A stretch of 64,000 nt of DNA from Chitinophaga jiangningensis (lineage in GTDB: Bacteria; Bacteroidota; Bacteroidia; Chitinophagales; Chitinophagaceae): the NCBI RefSeq assembly GCF_900142605.1, contig NZ_FRBL01000002.1, forward strand, positions 739,840-803,839, given 5' to 3'. Below the pieces are notes generated by a model. The model was not told where the DNA came from. It searched no databases and worked only from the letters and a program-made list of their open reading frames with translations. This document shows, piece after piece, positions 1 to 7,709 of this stretch; position 1 is the stretch's first letter; each line of letters opens with the position of its first letter. Position numbers and translations under genes: made by a program.

Positions 1-1528
1 GGGCCGCCTCAGTGCAGGCGGTGGCTATCGCGGCAGCGCCAGAAAACTAAACCTGCAGGGATCATTAAACTATGCCAGAAGTTTTGGCGATCATAATATT
101 ACCGCGCTCGCGCTCTTTAACCAGATCACCAATACCACCAACTCCTGGAATGGTTCTGATGCGGTAGATGCCGGTATTCCCAACAACTTCCGTGGCTTTA
201 CAGGTCGCATCGGGTATAACTACAAACTCAAATACCTGTTGGATGTAAACGCCGGCTACAACGGCTCCGACCGATTTGCAGGCGGTAAAAAGTATGGTCT
301 GTTCCCGGCCATTGGTGTGGGTTGGAACATCAGCGAAGAACCATTCTTCAAAGAGAACATTCCATTCATTGATGCGTTCAAAATTCGTGGTTCCTATGGC
401 CTCGTAGGCAGCGATAAAGTGGGTGCCTACAAATACCTCTACGAGCAGATTTATAAAGATGGTAAAGGCTACAACTTCGGTGAAAACTCTACCAACGCCA
501 GCGGCATCGTTGAGGGCGACCTCGGTAATGACGAGGTTACCTGGGAGAAAGAAAGAAAAACAGATATCGGGGTAGATATCAAATTACTCAATGGTAAAAT
601 TGGTATCGTAGCAGATTACTTCGACAACTATCGTTACGACATCCTGTCTACCCGCGGCACCGTTCCGTTACCGATCGGTATCGGCCTGCCACCGATGAAC
701 CTGGGCCGTGTAAGTAACAAAGGCTACGAGGTAGAAATCGAGTACAACAACCGCTCTCACAAAGTGCAGTATTTCATGAGAGGCCAGGTGAGCTTCGCTA
801 AAAACAAGATCCTGTACATGGACGAGGCCAATGCTAAATATCCATGGATGGCGCAAACAGGTAAGTCGATCGGACAGCAGTTTGGCTATAAATACATTGG
901 CATGTTTGAAGACATTGAAGACCTCTACAAAAGTCCGAAACTGGTTACCAGCATCCCGCAGCAAAACCTGTTCCCTGGTGCGCTGAAATTCGCGGACCTC
1001 AACGGCGATGGCATCATCGATGAAAATGATAAGATGGGCATGGGTGTAAACCTGCCAAGGTATATCACCGGCTTTAGTTTCGGCTTCTCCTACAAAGGCT
1101 TCGACTTCAGTACCCTGTTCCAGGGGTCCTTTGACTATGTGATCAATATTCAGCGCGGCAGCCTTGCTTATAGTCGCCCTGAAAGACAATCCACTCCGTT
1201 TAACCTTGGCCGTTGGACGCCATGGAGCACCGATGCCTCCTATCCTTCCATCGGCGATGGTCAGGGTAGCCCGCAAACCTCTACCTACTGGTTCAGACGC
1301 GGTGATTATGTAAGGTGGAAAAACGTGGAATTCGGCTACGCCGTACCTGCCTCCCTGCTGAAGCATAAGCTGATTAAGAGCATCCGCATCTATGGCAACG
1401 GATACAACATGGCGCTGGTATACAACAAACTGCCGGTGGCTATTGATCCTGAATCTGCCGTAACGTCGAGCATAGGCGAGTATCCACAGCAGCGTATCTA
1501 TAACCTGGGTATCCAGGTGGGACTGTAA
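1..1528 (+). CDS. SusC/RagA-type TonB-linked outer membrane transporter, C-terminal part
   Basis: This is the 3' end of a reading frame that is already open at base 2 and runs about 508 codons to a TAA, so the start lies outside the window. The visible part is an aromatic-rich beta-barrel with many alternating hydrophobic/polar strands. It contains the SusC-type segment FADLNGDGIIDENDKMGMG (about base 990-1047) followed by LPRYITGFSFGFSYKGFDFS, which is typical of the barrel half of SusC/RagA proteins, and it ends in a strand with a terminal Leu. SusC proteins pass oligosaccharides across the outer membrane using TonB energy, and the SusD partner follows after 28 bases. The signal peptide, plug and TonB box cannot be seen. 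The family call is firm; the substrate can only be guessed from the neighbouring fucosidase. Confidence 0.93.
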   Translation, partial: GRLSAGGGYRGSARKLNLQGSLNYARSFGDHNITALALFNQITNTTNSWNGSDAVDAGIPNNFRGFTGRIGYNYKLKYLLDVNAGYNGSDRFAGGKKYGLFPAIGVGWNISEEPFFKENIPFIDAFKIRGSYGLVGSDKVGAYKYLYEQIYKDGKGYNFGENSTNASGIVEGDLGNDEVTWEKERKTDIGVDIKLLNGKIGIVADYFDNYRYDILSTRGTVPLPIGIGLPPMNLGRVSNKGYEVEIEYNNRSHKVQYFMRGQVSFAKNKILYMDEANAKYPWMAQTGKSIGQQFGYKYIGMFEDIEDLYKSPKLVTSIPQQNLFPGALKFADLNGDGIIDENDKMGMGVNLPRYITGFSFGFSYKGFDFSTLFQGSFDYVINIQRGSLAYSRPERQSTPFNLGRWTPWSTDASYPSIGDGQGSPQTSTYWFRRGDYVRWKNVEFGYAVPASLLKHKLIKSIRIYGNGYNMALVYNKLPVAIDPESAVTSSIGEYPQQRIYNLGIQVGL

Positions 1529-1556
1529 CCACAGCTATCACATCAAAAATTATCAA

Positions 1557-3332
1557 ATGATCCAACAACTTCTTAAATATACCGCCGCAGGATGCATGGC
1601 CCTGGCCCTGTTTGCCGCCTGCAAAAAATCAGACAGCTTCCTGGATAAAAGGCAGACGGAAAGCTTAACCGAGCAGATGGTATTTGCTGACTCAGCAAAA
1701 ACACTCAGCTTCCTGACGGATATGTATGTATATACCGGTTGTGACATTATACATGACCGTTATACCCTGATCACCTCCGTGGTGGGTAATGACTACGCCA
1801 GTTTTGAAGATATGACCTCCCACTCTGTATCCTACTACAGTGACCCGCAGGCCAGCTTTATCACCGGCGCCAGTACGCCTAAAAACTTTTTCTCCAATAA
1901 CTATTACAAAACTTACTATATCAAAATCCGCGCAGCCAATCAGTACATGGCGAAGGTTAAAAAGTCGCCCCTGTCGCCTGCAATGCAGGTGCGCACAGCT
2001 GCAGAAGCCCGCTTCCTGCGCGCCTTCTTCTATTCCCAGCTGGTACGTTTATACGGCGGCGTTATGATCGTATCCGATACTGCCTACGACCTGGCTACGC
2101 CTATGGTATACAAGCGCAATAGCTTCAAGGAATGTGTGGATTACATCACTGCCGAATGCGATAAAGCCGCTGCAGACCTGCCATCTGCCATGGAGCAGCC
2201 GGCAGCAGACTATGGCCGCATCACACGGGGTATGTGTCAGGCTTTGAAAGCAAGAATGCTGGTATACGCGGCCAGCCCGCTTTTCAACGGGGGGGCTATT
2301 TCGAACGATCCGCAGTTGCAGCCGCTCATAAGTTATAGTAGTGCCTATGATGCAACGCTTTGGCAAAAAGCGGCGGATGCCTGCAAGGCCATCATCAATA
2401 GCAATGAGTATACACTGTTTGAAACAGAAACCAATGCCAGCGCACGCCCTGGCTATAGTTACTGGAAAATGTTTCTGTTGCGTAAAAACAGCGAATACAT
2501 TATGCCATATATGTTTTCACCAAATACCAAAATCGAAGGTTCCCGCTTCCCGGTTTCCAGAGGTGGCAGCGGATGGAGCACACCCAGTCAGAACCTCGTG
2601 GATGCTTTTGGTATGGCAAACGGTAAAGCAACCAGTTCCCCCGGTTCCGGCTACGATCCTAAGTTTCCCTATACCAACAGAGATCCGCGCTTCTATTGCT
2701 CCGTTATCTACAACCAGGCTACTGTGTTTAACAACAGTACCAAAAAAATGGACCCGGTGGATATCTATAAAACCTGGCAGGGACAGCTCACCGCCGACGG
2801 CTTACAGGCATACTCCACTAAAACCGGCTATTATAGCCGTAAAATGGCGAACGACAGCACCGGCAGATACACCAATCAAAACCGCGTACTTCCTGTAATC
2901 CGCTATGCGGAAATACTGCTGGGATATGCAGAAGCAATCAATGAACTAAATGGCCCTACCCAGGAAGTATACAACATCATTGCTGCAATACGCCGCAGGG
3001 CAGGCATTACACCCGGCGCTGATAACCTGTACGGACTGGATGCCGGTATGAGCAAGGAAGCTATGCGTGGTATTATCCGCAATGAATACGAAGTGGAATT
3101 TAACTACGAAGGCCACTGGTACTACGACACCCGTAGATGGAAAACAGCGGAAGTAACCGAAAACAGAACCATACAGGGTATGATGGTCACCAAACAACAA
3201 GATAACACCTGGGCCTATCAGCCGGTAGCTGTCCTCAACGCAGTTTTCCTCTATCCAAAAATGTACTTCTGTCCATTGCCATTTGACGAAGTGAACAAGA
3301 GCAATGACCTGATCCAAAATCCGGGATGGTAA
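1557..3332 (+). CDS. SusD/RagB family nutrient-binding outer membrane lipoprotein
   Basis: The product has 591 residues. The N-terminus is a lipoprotein signal: a hydrophobic stretch ending in LFAAC with the lipidated Cys at residue 22, followed by KKSDSFLDK. The body has SusD hallmarks: helical repeats such as AEARFLRAFFYSQLVRLYGG near residue 150, the pattern RYAEILLGYAEAINE near 450, and a C-terminal block with EYEVEFNYEGHWYYDTRRW and a terminal NPGW. SusD-like proteins sit on the cell surface as a lid over the SusC pore and bind glycans. The gene begins 28 bases after the SusC stop and is followed 20 bases later by a fucosidase, so the three probably form one transcript. The length matches the family. 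Confidence 0.95.
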   Translation: MIQQLLKYTAAGCMALALFAACKKSDSFLDKRQTESLTEQMVFADSAKTLSFLTDMYVYTGCDIIHDRYTLITSVVGNDYASFEDMTSHSVSYYSDPQASFITGASTPKNFFSNNYYKTYYIKIRAANQYMAKVKKSPLSPAMQVRTAAEARFLRAFFYSQLVRLYGGVMIVSDTAYDLATPMVYKRNSFKECVDYITAECDKAAADLPSAMEQPAADYGRITRGMCQALKARMLVYAASPLFNGGAISNDPQLQPLISYSSAYDATLWQKAADACKAIINSNEYTLFETETNASARPGYSYWKMFLLRKNSEYIMPYMFSPNTKIEGSRFPVSRGGSGWSTPSQNLVDAFGMANGKATSSPGSGYDPKFPYTNRDPRFYCSVIYNQATVFNNSTKKMDPVDIYKTWQGQLTADGLQAYSTKTGYYSRKMANDSTGRYTNQNRVLPVIRYAEILLGYAEAINELNGPTQEVYNIIAAIRRRAGITPGADNLYGLDAGMSKEAMRGIIRNEYEVEFNYEGHWYYDTRRWKTAEVTENRTIQGMMVTKQQDNTWAYQPVAVLNAVFLYPKMYFCPLPFDEVNKSNDLIQNPGW

Positions 3333-3352
3333 TATCATCTCCCTGAAAGAAA

Positions 3353-4783
3353 ATGAAAAAGATAATTATAGCAGCCGCCCTGCTGGGAAGCATTTTCCAG
3401 GCAGGCGCACAGGAAAAGAAAAACAGCGCCATACCATTACAGTATGGCGCCCAATACAGCGGCAAACGTACAGACGATGCCATGAACAAGTGGCGCAGCA
3501 ACCGATTTGGACAATTCATCCACTGGGGACTTTATGCCATCCCTGGTGGTGTGTGGAACGGGAAAACCTATAACTATGCTGCGGAGTTTCTGAAAGCCAG
3601 TGCCAACGTGCCCTCTGCCACCTGGGACTCTTTGATGTATCAGTTTAACCCGGTGAAGTTTGACGCGAAGCAATGGGCTAAAATGGCAAAGAAAATGGGC
3701 GTGAAATACATGACCATCACCACCAAGCACCATGAAGGCTTTTGCCTGTGGCCCAGTAAGTACACGGACTTTTCCGTGGCCGGCAGCCCTTATAAAAAAG
3801 ATATCCTTAAACAGCTTGTGGAAGCCTATAACGCGGAAGGTATTGATGTAAACTTTTACTATTCCGTGCTCGACTGGCATCATCCCGACTGGCGCAATGA
3901 TATTAAATCACCGCAGGATAGTGTAGCCTTTAAACGTTATCTCGATTTTGCCTACAACCAGCTGAAAGAGCTGGCCACCAACTACCCCACTGTGAAGGCT
4001 TTTTGGTTTGATGGCACGTGGGATAACTCCGTAAAAAAGAACGGTAAATGGACCTATGAAGTGGAAAAAATGCTGAAGGAAGTGAGTCCCGGTGTGATTG
4101 TAAACAGTCGCCTCCGCGCCGATGACTACGGCAAGCGCCACAAAGATTCCAACGGGCAGCTCATGGGCGACTACGAATCAGGTTACGAACGTCGTTTACC
4201 CGATCCTGTTACAGACACAGCGGTTACCCGCTGGGACTGGGAAGCCTGCATGACCATCCCAGAAAACCAATGGGGATATCATAAGGACTGGACGGTAAGC
4301 CATGTAAAATCGCCTTTGGAACTCCTGGAAATGCTGGTGCACACCACTTCAATGGGAGGCAACTTCCTCCTGAACTTTGGCCCTACCGGCAATGGTGATT
4401 TCCGTAAAGAAGAACTGGATATTGCTACGGTAATCGGCAACTGGATGGGTAAATACGGTGATGCCATCTGGAACTGTGATTATGCTGGTATGAAAAAAGA
4501 AGACTGGGGTTATTACACGAAAAAGAAAAATAGCAATCAGCTGAACATGGTGGTGTTTAACTGGCCATCCAGCGGTTTGCTGAAAGTGCGCACACCGCGT
4601 GGCATGGTGCTGGACAAGGCCAGCTTTGTGGATGCGAAAGGGAATGCACTGAAGGTAGAAGAGATTGCCGATAATCAGTACCTCATACAGGTGCCTGTTA
4701 AGTTATATACTTCACCACAGGTAATACAGGTGGACTTCCATCAGGGAGCCACCAACGGGAAATACCAGAAAGCGAAGACTTAA
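3353..4783 (+). CDS. Alpha-L-fucosidase, glycoside hydrolase family 29
   Basis: This 476-residue enzyme has an N-terminal signal peptide (MKKIIIAAALLGSIFQAGAQ), so it is periplasmic or surface exposed. GH29 landmarks are visible: RFGQFIHWGLYAIPGG at 51-66, TTKHHEGFCLWPSKYTDF at 123-140 with the substrate-binding His pair 126-127, and AFWFDGTW at 216-223, where Asp220 is in the position of the catalytic nucleophile. The enzyme removes alpha-linked fucose from glycans by a retaining mechanism. It is the third gene after SusC/SusD, which points to a locus for fucosylated glycans such as plant, fungal or animal N-/O-glycans or xyloglucan. The exact linkage specificity cannot be read from sequence alone. 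Confidence 0.93.
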   Translation: MKKIIIAAALLGSIFQAGAQEKKNSAIPLQYGAQYSGKRTDDAMNKWRSNRFGQFIHWGLYAIPGGVWNGKTYNYAAEFLKASANVPSATWDSLMYQFNPVKFDAKQWAKMAKKMGVKYMTITTKHHEGFCLWPSKYTDFSVAGSPYKKDILKQLVEAYNAEGIDVNFYYSVLDWHHPDWRNDIKSPQDSVAFKRYLDFAYNQLKELATNYPTVKAFWFDGTWDNSVKKNGKWTYEVEKMLKEVSPGVIVNSRLRADDYGKRHKDSNGQLMGDYESGYERRLPDPVTDTAVTRWDWEACMTIPENQWGYHKDWTVSHVKSPLELLEMLVHTTSMGGNFLLNFGPTGNGDFRKEELDIATVIGNWMGKYGDAIWNCDYAGMKKEDWGYYTKKKNSNQLNMVVFNWPSSGLLKVRTPRGMVLDKASFVDAKGNALKVEEIADNQYLIQVPVKLYTSPQVIQVDFHQGATNGKYQKAKT

Positions 4784-4819
4784 AGTATATGCATGATCGG
4801 TTAGCCCCAAATGAAAAAC

Positions 4820-4841
4820 GGCATCGGCTTTCGCCGATGCC
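4820..4841. terminator. Bidirectional hairpin terminator between convergent glycosidase genes
   Basis: A 9-bp perfect stem (GGCATCGGC / GCCGATGCC) with a 4-nt loop lies between the convergent fucosidase and hexosaminidase genes. A run of A precedes it (4814-4818) and a T-rich stretch (4842-4851) follows, so it can terminate transcripts from either side. Confidence 0.8.
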
Positions 4842-4849
4842 TTACTTTT

Positions 4850-6457
4850 TTAGTCTTTATAGTCACTTACAGTTTTCTTCTTTGGAACCGGCTCCGGGTG
4901 TATGTTTGTATCAAATGGATCATAGTAATACAAGCCTGCTGCTTCAAATAATTTCAGCTGCGGTTTAAGGCGCTGCATAAAGTCCGCTTCATTTTTCCTG
5001 TCCGGCGCCGTCCAGCAGATTTCCGCGAGGGCGCAGAGGCGCGGGAAGGTCAGGTAATCCAGGCGTTTTGTATCAGATACCGTTTCCGTCCACAGGTTGC
5101 CTTGCATACCTGCTATCAGCGATGGGTTTACACCGGATGGCAGCAGGGTGAGCGGATTAAATTTATAGACACTTTCAATTGCGTTATACTGCTTACTCCA
5201 CTTGCGGCCATGCTTGTTGGTACTGTCTTGTACAAAATCAAAGTACAGCGGCAGTCGCGGACAAATAACAGTTGTATACCCTTTTTCCAGCGCTGTGTTC
5301 AACGTATTAGGCTTATCATGACGCCACCAGTAGATGATCGTTTTATCCTTTGGCAGGGAAACTTCTGCCATCTCGTCCCAGGCCAGCATCTTGCTGTTTA
5401 ACTTGTAGAGAGAGTCGGACATGCGTTGCATAAAATACAGTTCCACTGCTTTAATATCCGGCAGGTGCTCCCGTTGCATGAGTGCCTGGATATCTGGATT
5501 GGTATTCCATTTTTCGTTGCCATAGCTTACTTCATCCCCACCGAGGTGAATCATATGTGCAGGGAAGAGTTGATTTACTTCCCGCAGGATGTTGGTGAGG
5601 TAAGCATAAGTGCCTTCTTTAGCGGGGTTGAAAGTAAATTCAGGATGGCCTTTGGAGCCACCACCGCTAAATTCAGGGTAGGCATAGTTGGCTGCGGTGG
5701 CGTGGCCCGGCATATCTATTTCCGGGATCACATCGATATTTCTGTCTGCCGCGTATTTTACAATTTCTTTGATTTCTTCCTGCGTGTAGTAGGTGGCAGG
5801 CGCCTTAGGATCGGTGTAATTACCGATACCGCCTACTGTAGTCAGCTTAGGGTATTGTTTGATTTCAATCCGCCATCCGGGTTCGTCTGTCAGGTGCCAG
5901 TGGAATTTGTTCAGCTTGTAGTAGGCCATCCAGTCCAGCAGGGATTTTACCTTTTCTTTTCCGAAGAAGTGGCGGGATTCGTCCAGCATATAGCCGCGCC
6001 AGGCGTATTGCGGTGCGTCTTTGATGATCCAGTGATGGAGGTTTCCCTTTTCATTGCGAATTAACTGCAGTAAGGTAACAGCACCGTTAAAGAGGCCTTT
6101 CCCTGTATTTGCTTCAATCTTTATCACCTTATTCGTAACAGATAACTCATAGTATTCCGGATGATTATTCTGAAGTGCCTTGATGGCCAATGATAATTTC
6201 GGTCCTTTTTTAGCAGCAGACAATTCGCCAATTTTCGCCCGTTCGCTGCCAAGATACCTGGCTACATCATGTATTTCGTTATTCACGAAACCACGTTCTA
6301 TTAAATAATTTGACTCGAAATTTTCAGAGATGGCAACTTTTCCATTATCCAACGTAGTAGCGCTGGCCGGCATTGGTATCACCGGGCACTTCGTTTGTGC
6401 GTACGCGTGGTGCACACAAACGAAAGCTAAAAGTGCAAAGGTTTTCTTTAGTATCAC
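4850..6457 (-). CDS. Beta-N-acetylhexosaminidase, glycoside hydrolase family 20
   Basis: The protein has 535 residues with a signal peptide ending HHAYAQ. It has a GH20b-type N-terminal alpha/beta domain (about 25-145) and a TIM-barrel catalytic domain with GYMLDESRHFF near 155, LNKFHWHLTDEPGWRIEI near 182-199 and HLGGDEV at 304-310. The Asp308-Glu309 pair is the catalytic dyad used in substrate-assisted hydrolysis of terminal GlcNAc or GalNAc. The start is a GTG; a stop codon lies only a few codons upstream in frame, so no better start exists. The gene is convergent with the fucosidase. Together they could trim fucose and N-acetylhexosamine from the same glycan, which is an inference from proximity. 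Confidence 0.93.
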   Translation of the reverse strand: MILKKTFALLAFVCVHHAYAQTKCPVIPMPASATTLDNGKVAISENFESNYLIERGFVNNEIHDVARYLGSERAKIGELSAAKKGPKLSLAIKALQNNHPEYYELSVTNKVIKIEANTGKGLFNGAVTLLQLIRNEKGNLHHWIIKDAPQYAWRGYMLDESRHFFGKEKVKSLLDWMAYYKLNKFHWHLTDEPGWRIEIKQYPKLTTVGGIGNYTDPKAPATYYTQEEIKEIVKYAADRNIDVIPEIDMPGHATAANYAYPEFSGGGSKGHPEFTFNPAKEGTYAYLTNILREVNQLFPAHMIHLGGDEVSYGNEKWNTNPDIQALMQREHLPDIKAVELYFMQRMSDSLYKLNSKMLAWDEMAEVSLPKDKTIIYWWRHDKPNTLNTALEKGYTTVICPRLPLYFDFVQDSTNKHGRKWSKQYNAIESVYKFNPLTLLPSGVNPSLIAGMQGNLWTETVSDTKRLDYLTFPRLCALAEICWTAPDRKNEADFMQRLKPQLKLFEAAGLYYYDPFDTNIHPEPVPKKKTVSDYKD

Positions 6458-6487
6458 TGTTCTTATGATTTAGGTTGACATGAACTG

Positions 6488-6877
6488 TTACAGCACTAAG
6501 GTTTCCAGTAACCGTTGCAGGGTAGCTGCCGGGTCGGCGGTTAAGCCGGGGTGCACCTTAGAGGTTTGCAGCATCGTGCTGCGTGTGGCAGTAAGCCAGC
6601 GGAAGCGGCCGGCAGCATCCAGTTTGGCGATAGGACTGTTGGCTGTTGCTGCGGCGCAGATGTTGGTAAAAGCATCCAGGTAGGATTTAATCAGCGTTAA
6701 ATCCGTGAGTGGTGAAAAGCAGCGGAGGCGGTCTTCGTCCAGCGCTACGAGCGACTGTAAAAATTTCTTCTGCCGGCAATACAGCACCACTCCTACATTG
6801 AGGAACTCTTCCCGCTCCACCCTGGGCACAATGCGGATGACCGCATATTCATATTCAAACAAGCGTTTCTCTTGCAT
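6488..6877 (-). CDS. DUF3037 domain protein
   Basis: This 129-residue soluble protein starts MQEKRLFEYEYAVIRIVPRV and continues EREEFLNVGVVLYC, the characteristic opening of the DUF3037 family, whose biochemical role is not established. It contains a short acidic/basic helix region and no signal peptide or membrane segment. It overlaps the 3' end of the upstream HipA-like kinase gene by 23 bases on the same strand, so the two are almost certainly co-translated. This two-gene arrangement is, to my knowledge, recurrent in many bacteria. The pairing suggests a functional partner of the kinase, but the function itself is unknown. Confidence 0.82.
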   Translation of the reverse strand: MQEKRLFEYEYAVIRIVPRVEREEFLNVGVVLYCRQKKFLQSLVALDEDRLRCFSPLTDLTLIKSYLDAFTNICAAATANSPIAKLDAAGRFRWLTATRSTMLQTSKVHPGLTADPAATLQRLLETLVL

Positions 6878-7655
6878 CTTGGGCTGCTTTTACAAAAATT
6901 TCTGATGAGGCAATCCTGGTAGTCAGGAATTCAAAATATACGTTGCGTACTTCGTCTGGTGTTTCTTCCCAGTCGCCGCTGCTGGTAATCCATACGTCGG
7001 GGATCAGATTCACGATGCCGCGGATCACTTCCGGTGTAAGCATAGCACGATATTGCTTATCCACGGTTTCCAGTTCAGTAGCCTGTGGCAGTAATACGTG
7101 GTTGGCTATTTGTGCAAAAGGTCGCACGGCCTGGTCCTTCCAGTTTTGCCAGGTATGGTGGAAATATAATGACGCGCCATGGTCTATCAGCCAGAGTTCA
7201 TTTTTCCACCACAGCATATTGGTGTTGCGGGAGGTGCGATCTACGTTGGTGAGCAGTGCATCCAGCCATACGATTTGCGATGCCAGCATAGGTTCTACGA
7301 TGGTAACTGCCGGGTCGTAGGTAGCGGCGGCCGACAGGAAATGCAATGCCAGGTTGAGTCCCTCGCTGGAGCGCAGCAGGTCCTGAATTTCCTCGTCTGC
7401 CTCTGTTCTGCCAAAAGCTTCGTCCAGCGTGGCAAATACCAGCTCGGGCACTCGTAATTTCAAGGCCCTTGCTATCTCCCCACCAATTAATTCTGCTATT
7501 AATGCCTTTACTCCCTGGCCGGCGCCACGGAATTTCAACACATACATAAAGCCATCGTCAGCTTCTGCAAGGCCTGGCATAGAGCCGCCTTCCCGCAATG
7601 GAGTGATATAGCGGGTTACATGCACTGTCCTAAGCTGTGGTTCCATTTCATTCAT
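6855..7655 (-). CDS. HipA-like kinase family protein
   Basis: This is a 266-residue protein with features of the short HipA-like kinase family (HipA_2). MYVLKFRG near 37-44 places Lys41 as the ATP-contacting lysine. LDALLTNVDRTSRNTNM near 131-147 is the catalytic loop with Asp139 and Asn144, and LWLIDHGASLYFHH near 154-166 has Asp158 as the probable metal ligand. HipA proteins are Ser/Thr kinases, and classical ones are toxins that phosphorylate glutamyl-tRNA synthetase. This short form lacks an obvious HipB-type antitoxin neighbour and instead overlaps a DUF3037 gene. It should therefore not be assumed to be a toxin. Kinase fold assignment is good; substrate and role are unknown. Confidence 0.8.
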   Translation of the reverse strand: MNEMEPQLRTVHVTRYITPLREGGSMPGLAEADDGFMYVLKFRGAGQGVKALIAELIGGEIARALKLRVPELVFATLDEAFGRTEADEEIQDLLRSSEGLNLALHFLSAAATYDPAVTIVEPMLASQIVWLDALLTNVDRTSRNTNMLWWKNELWLIDHGASLYFHHTWQNWKDQAVRPFAQIANHVLLPQATELETVDKQYRAMLTPEVIRGIVNLIPDVWITSSGDWEETPDEVRNVYFEFLTTRIASSEIFVKAAQDARETLV

Positions 7656-7709
7656 ACATACCGTATTTTCATGCCCAACAAAGACAGTCCGAAAATTAGC
7701 TCATTTTCT

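Noticed and set aside
668..1366. Long minus-strand frame inside the SusC gene and similar antisense frames elsewhere
   Set aside because: They lie wholly opposite well-recognised genes and have no protein-family character; typical of shadow frames.
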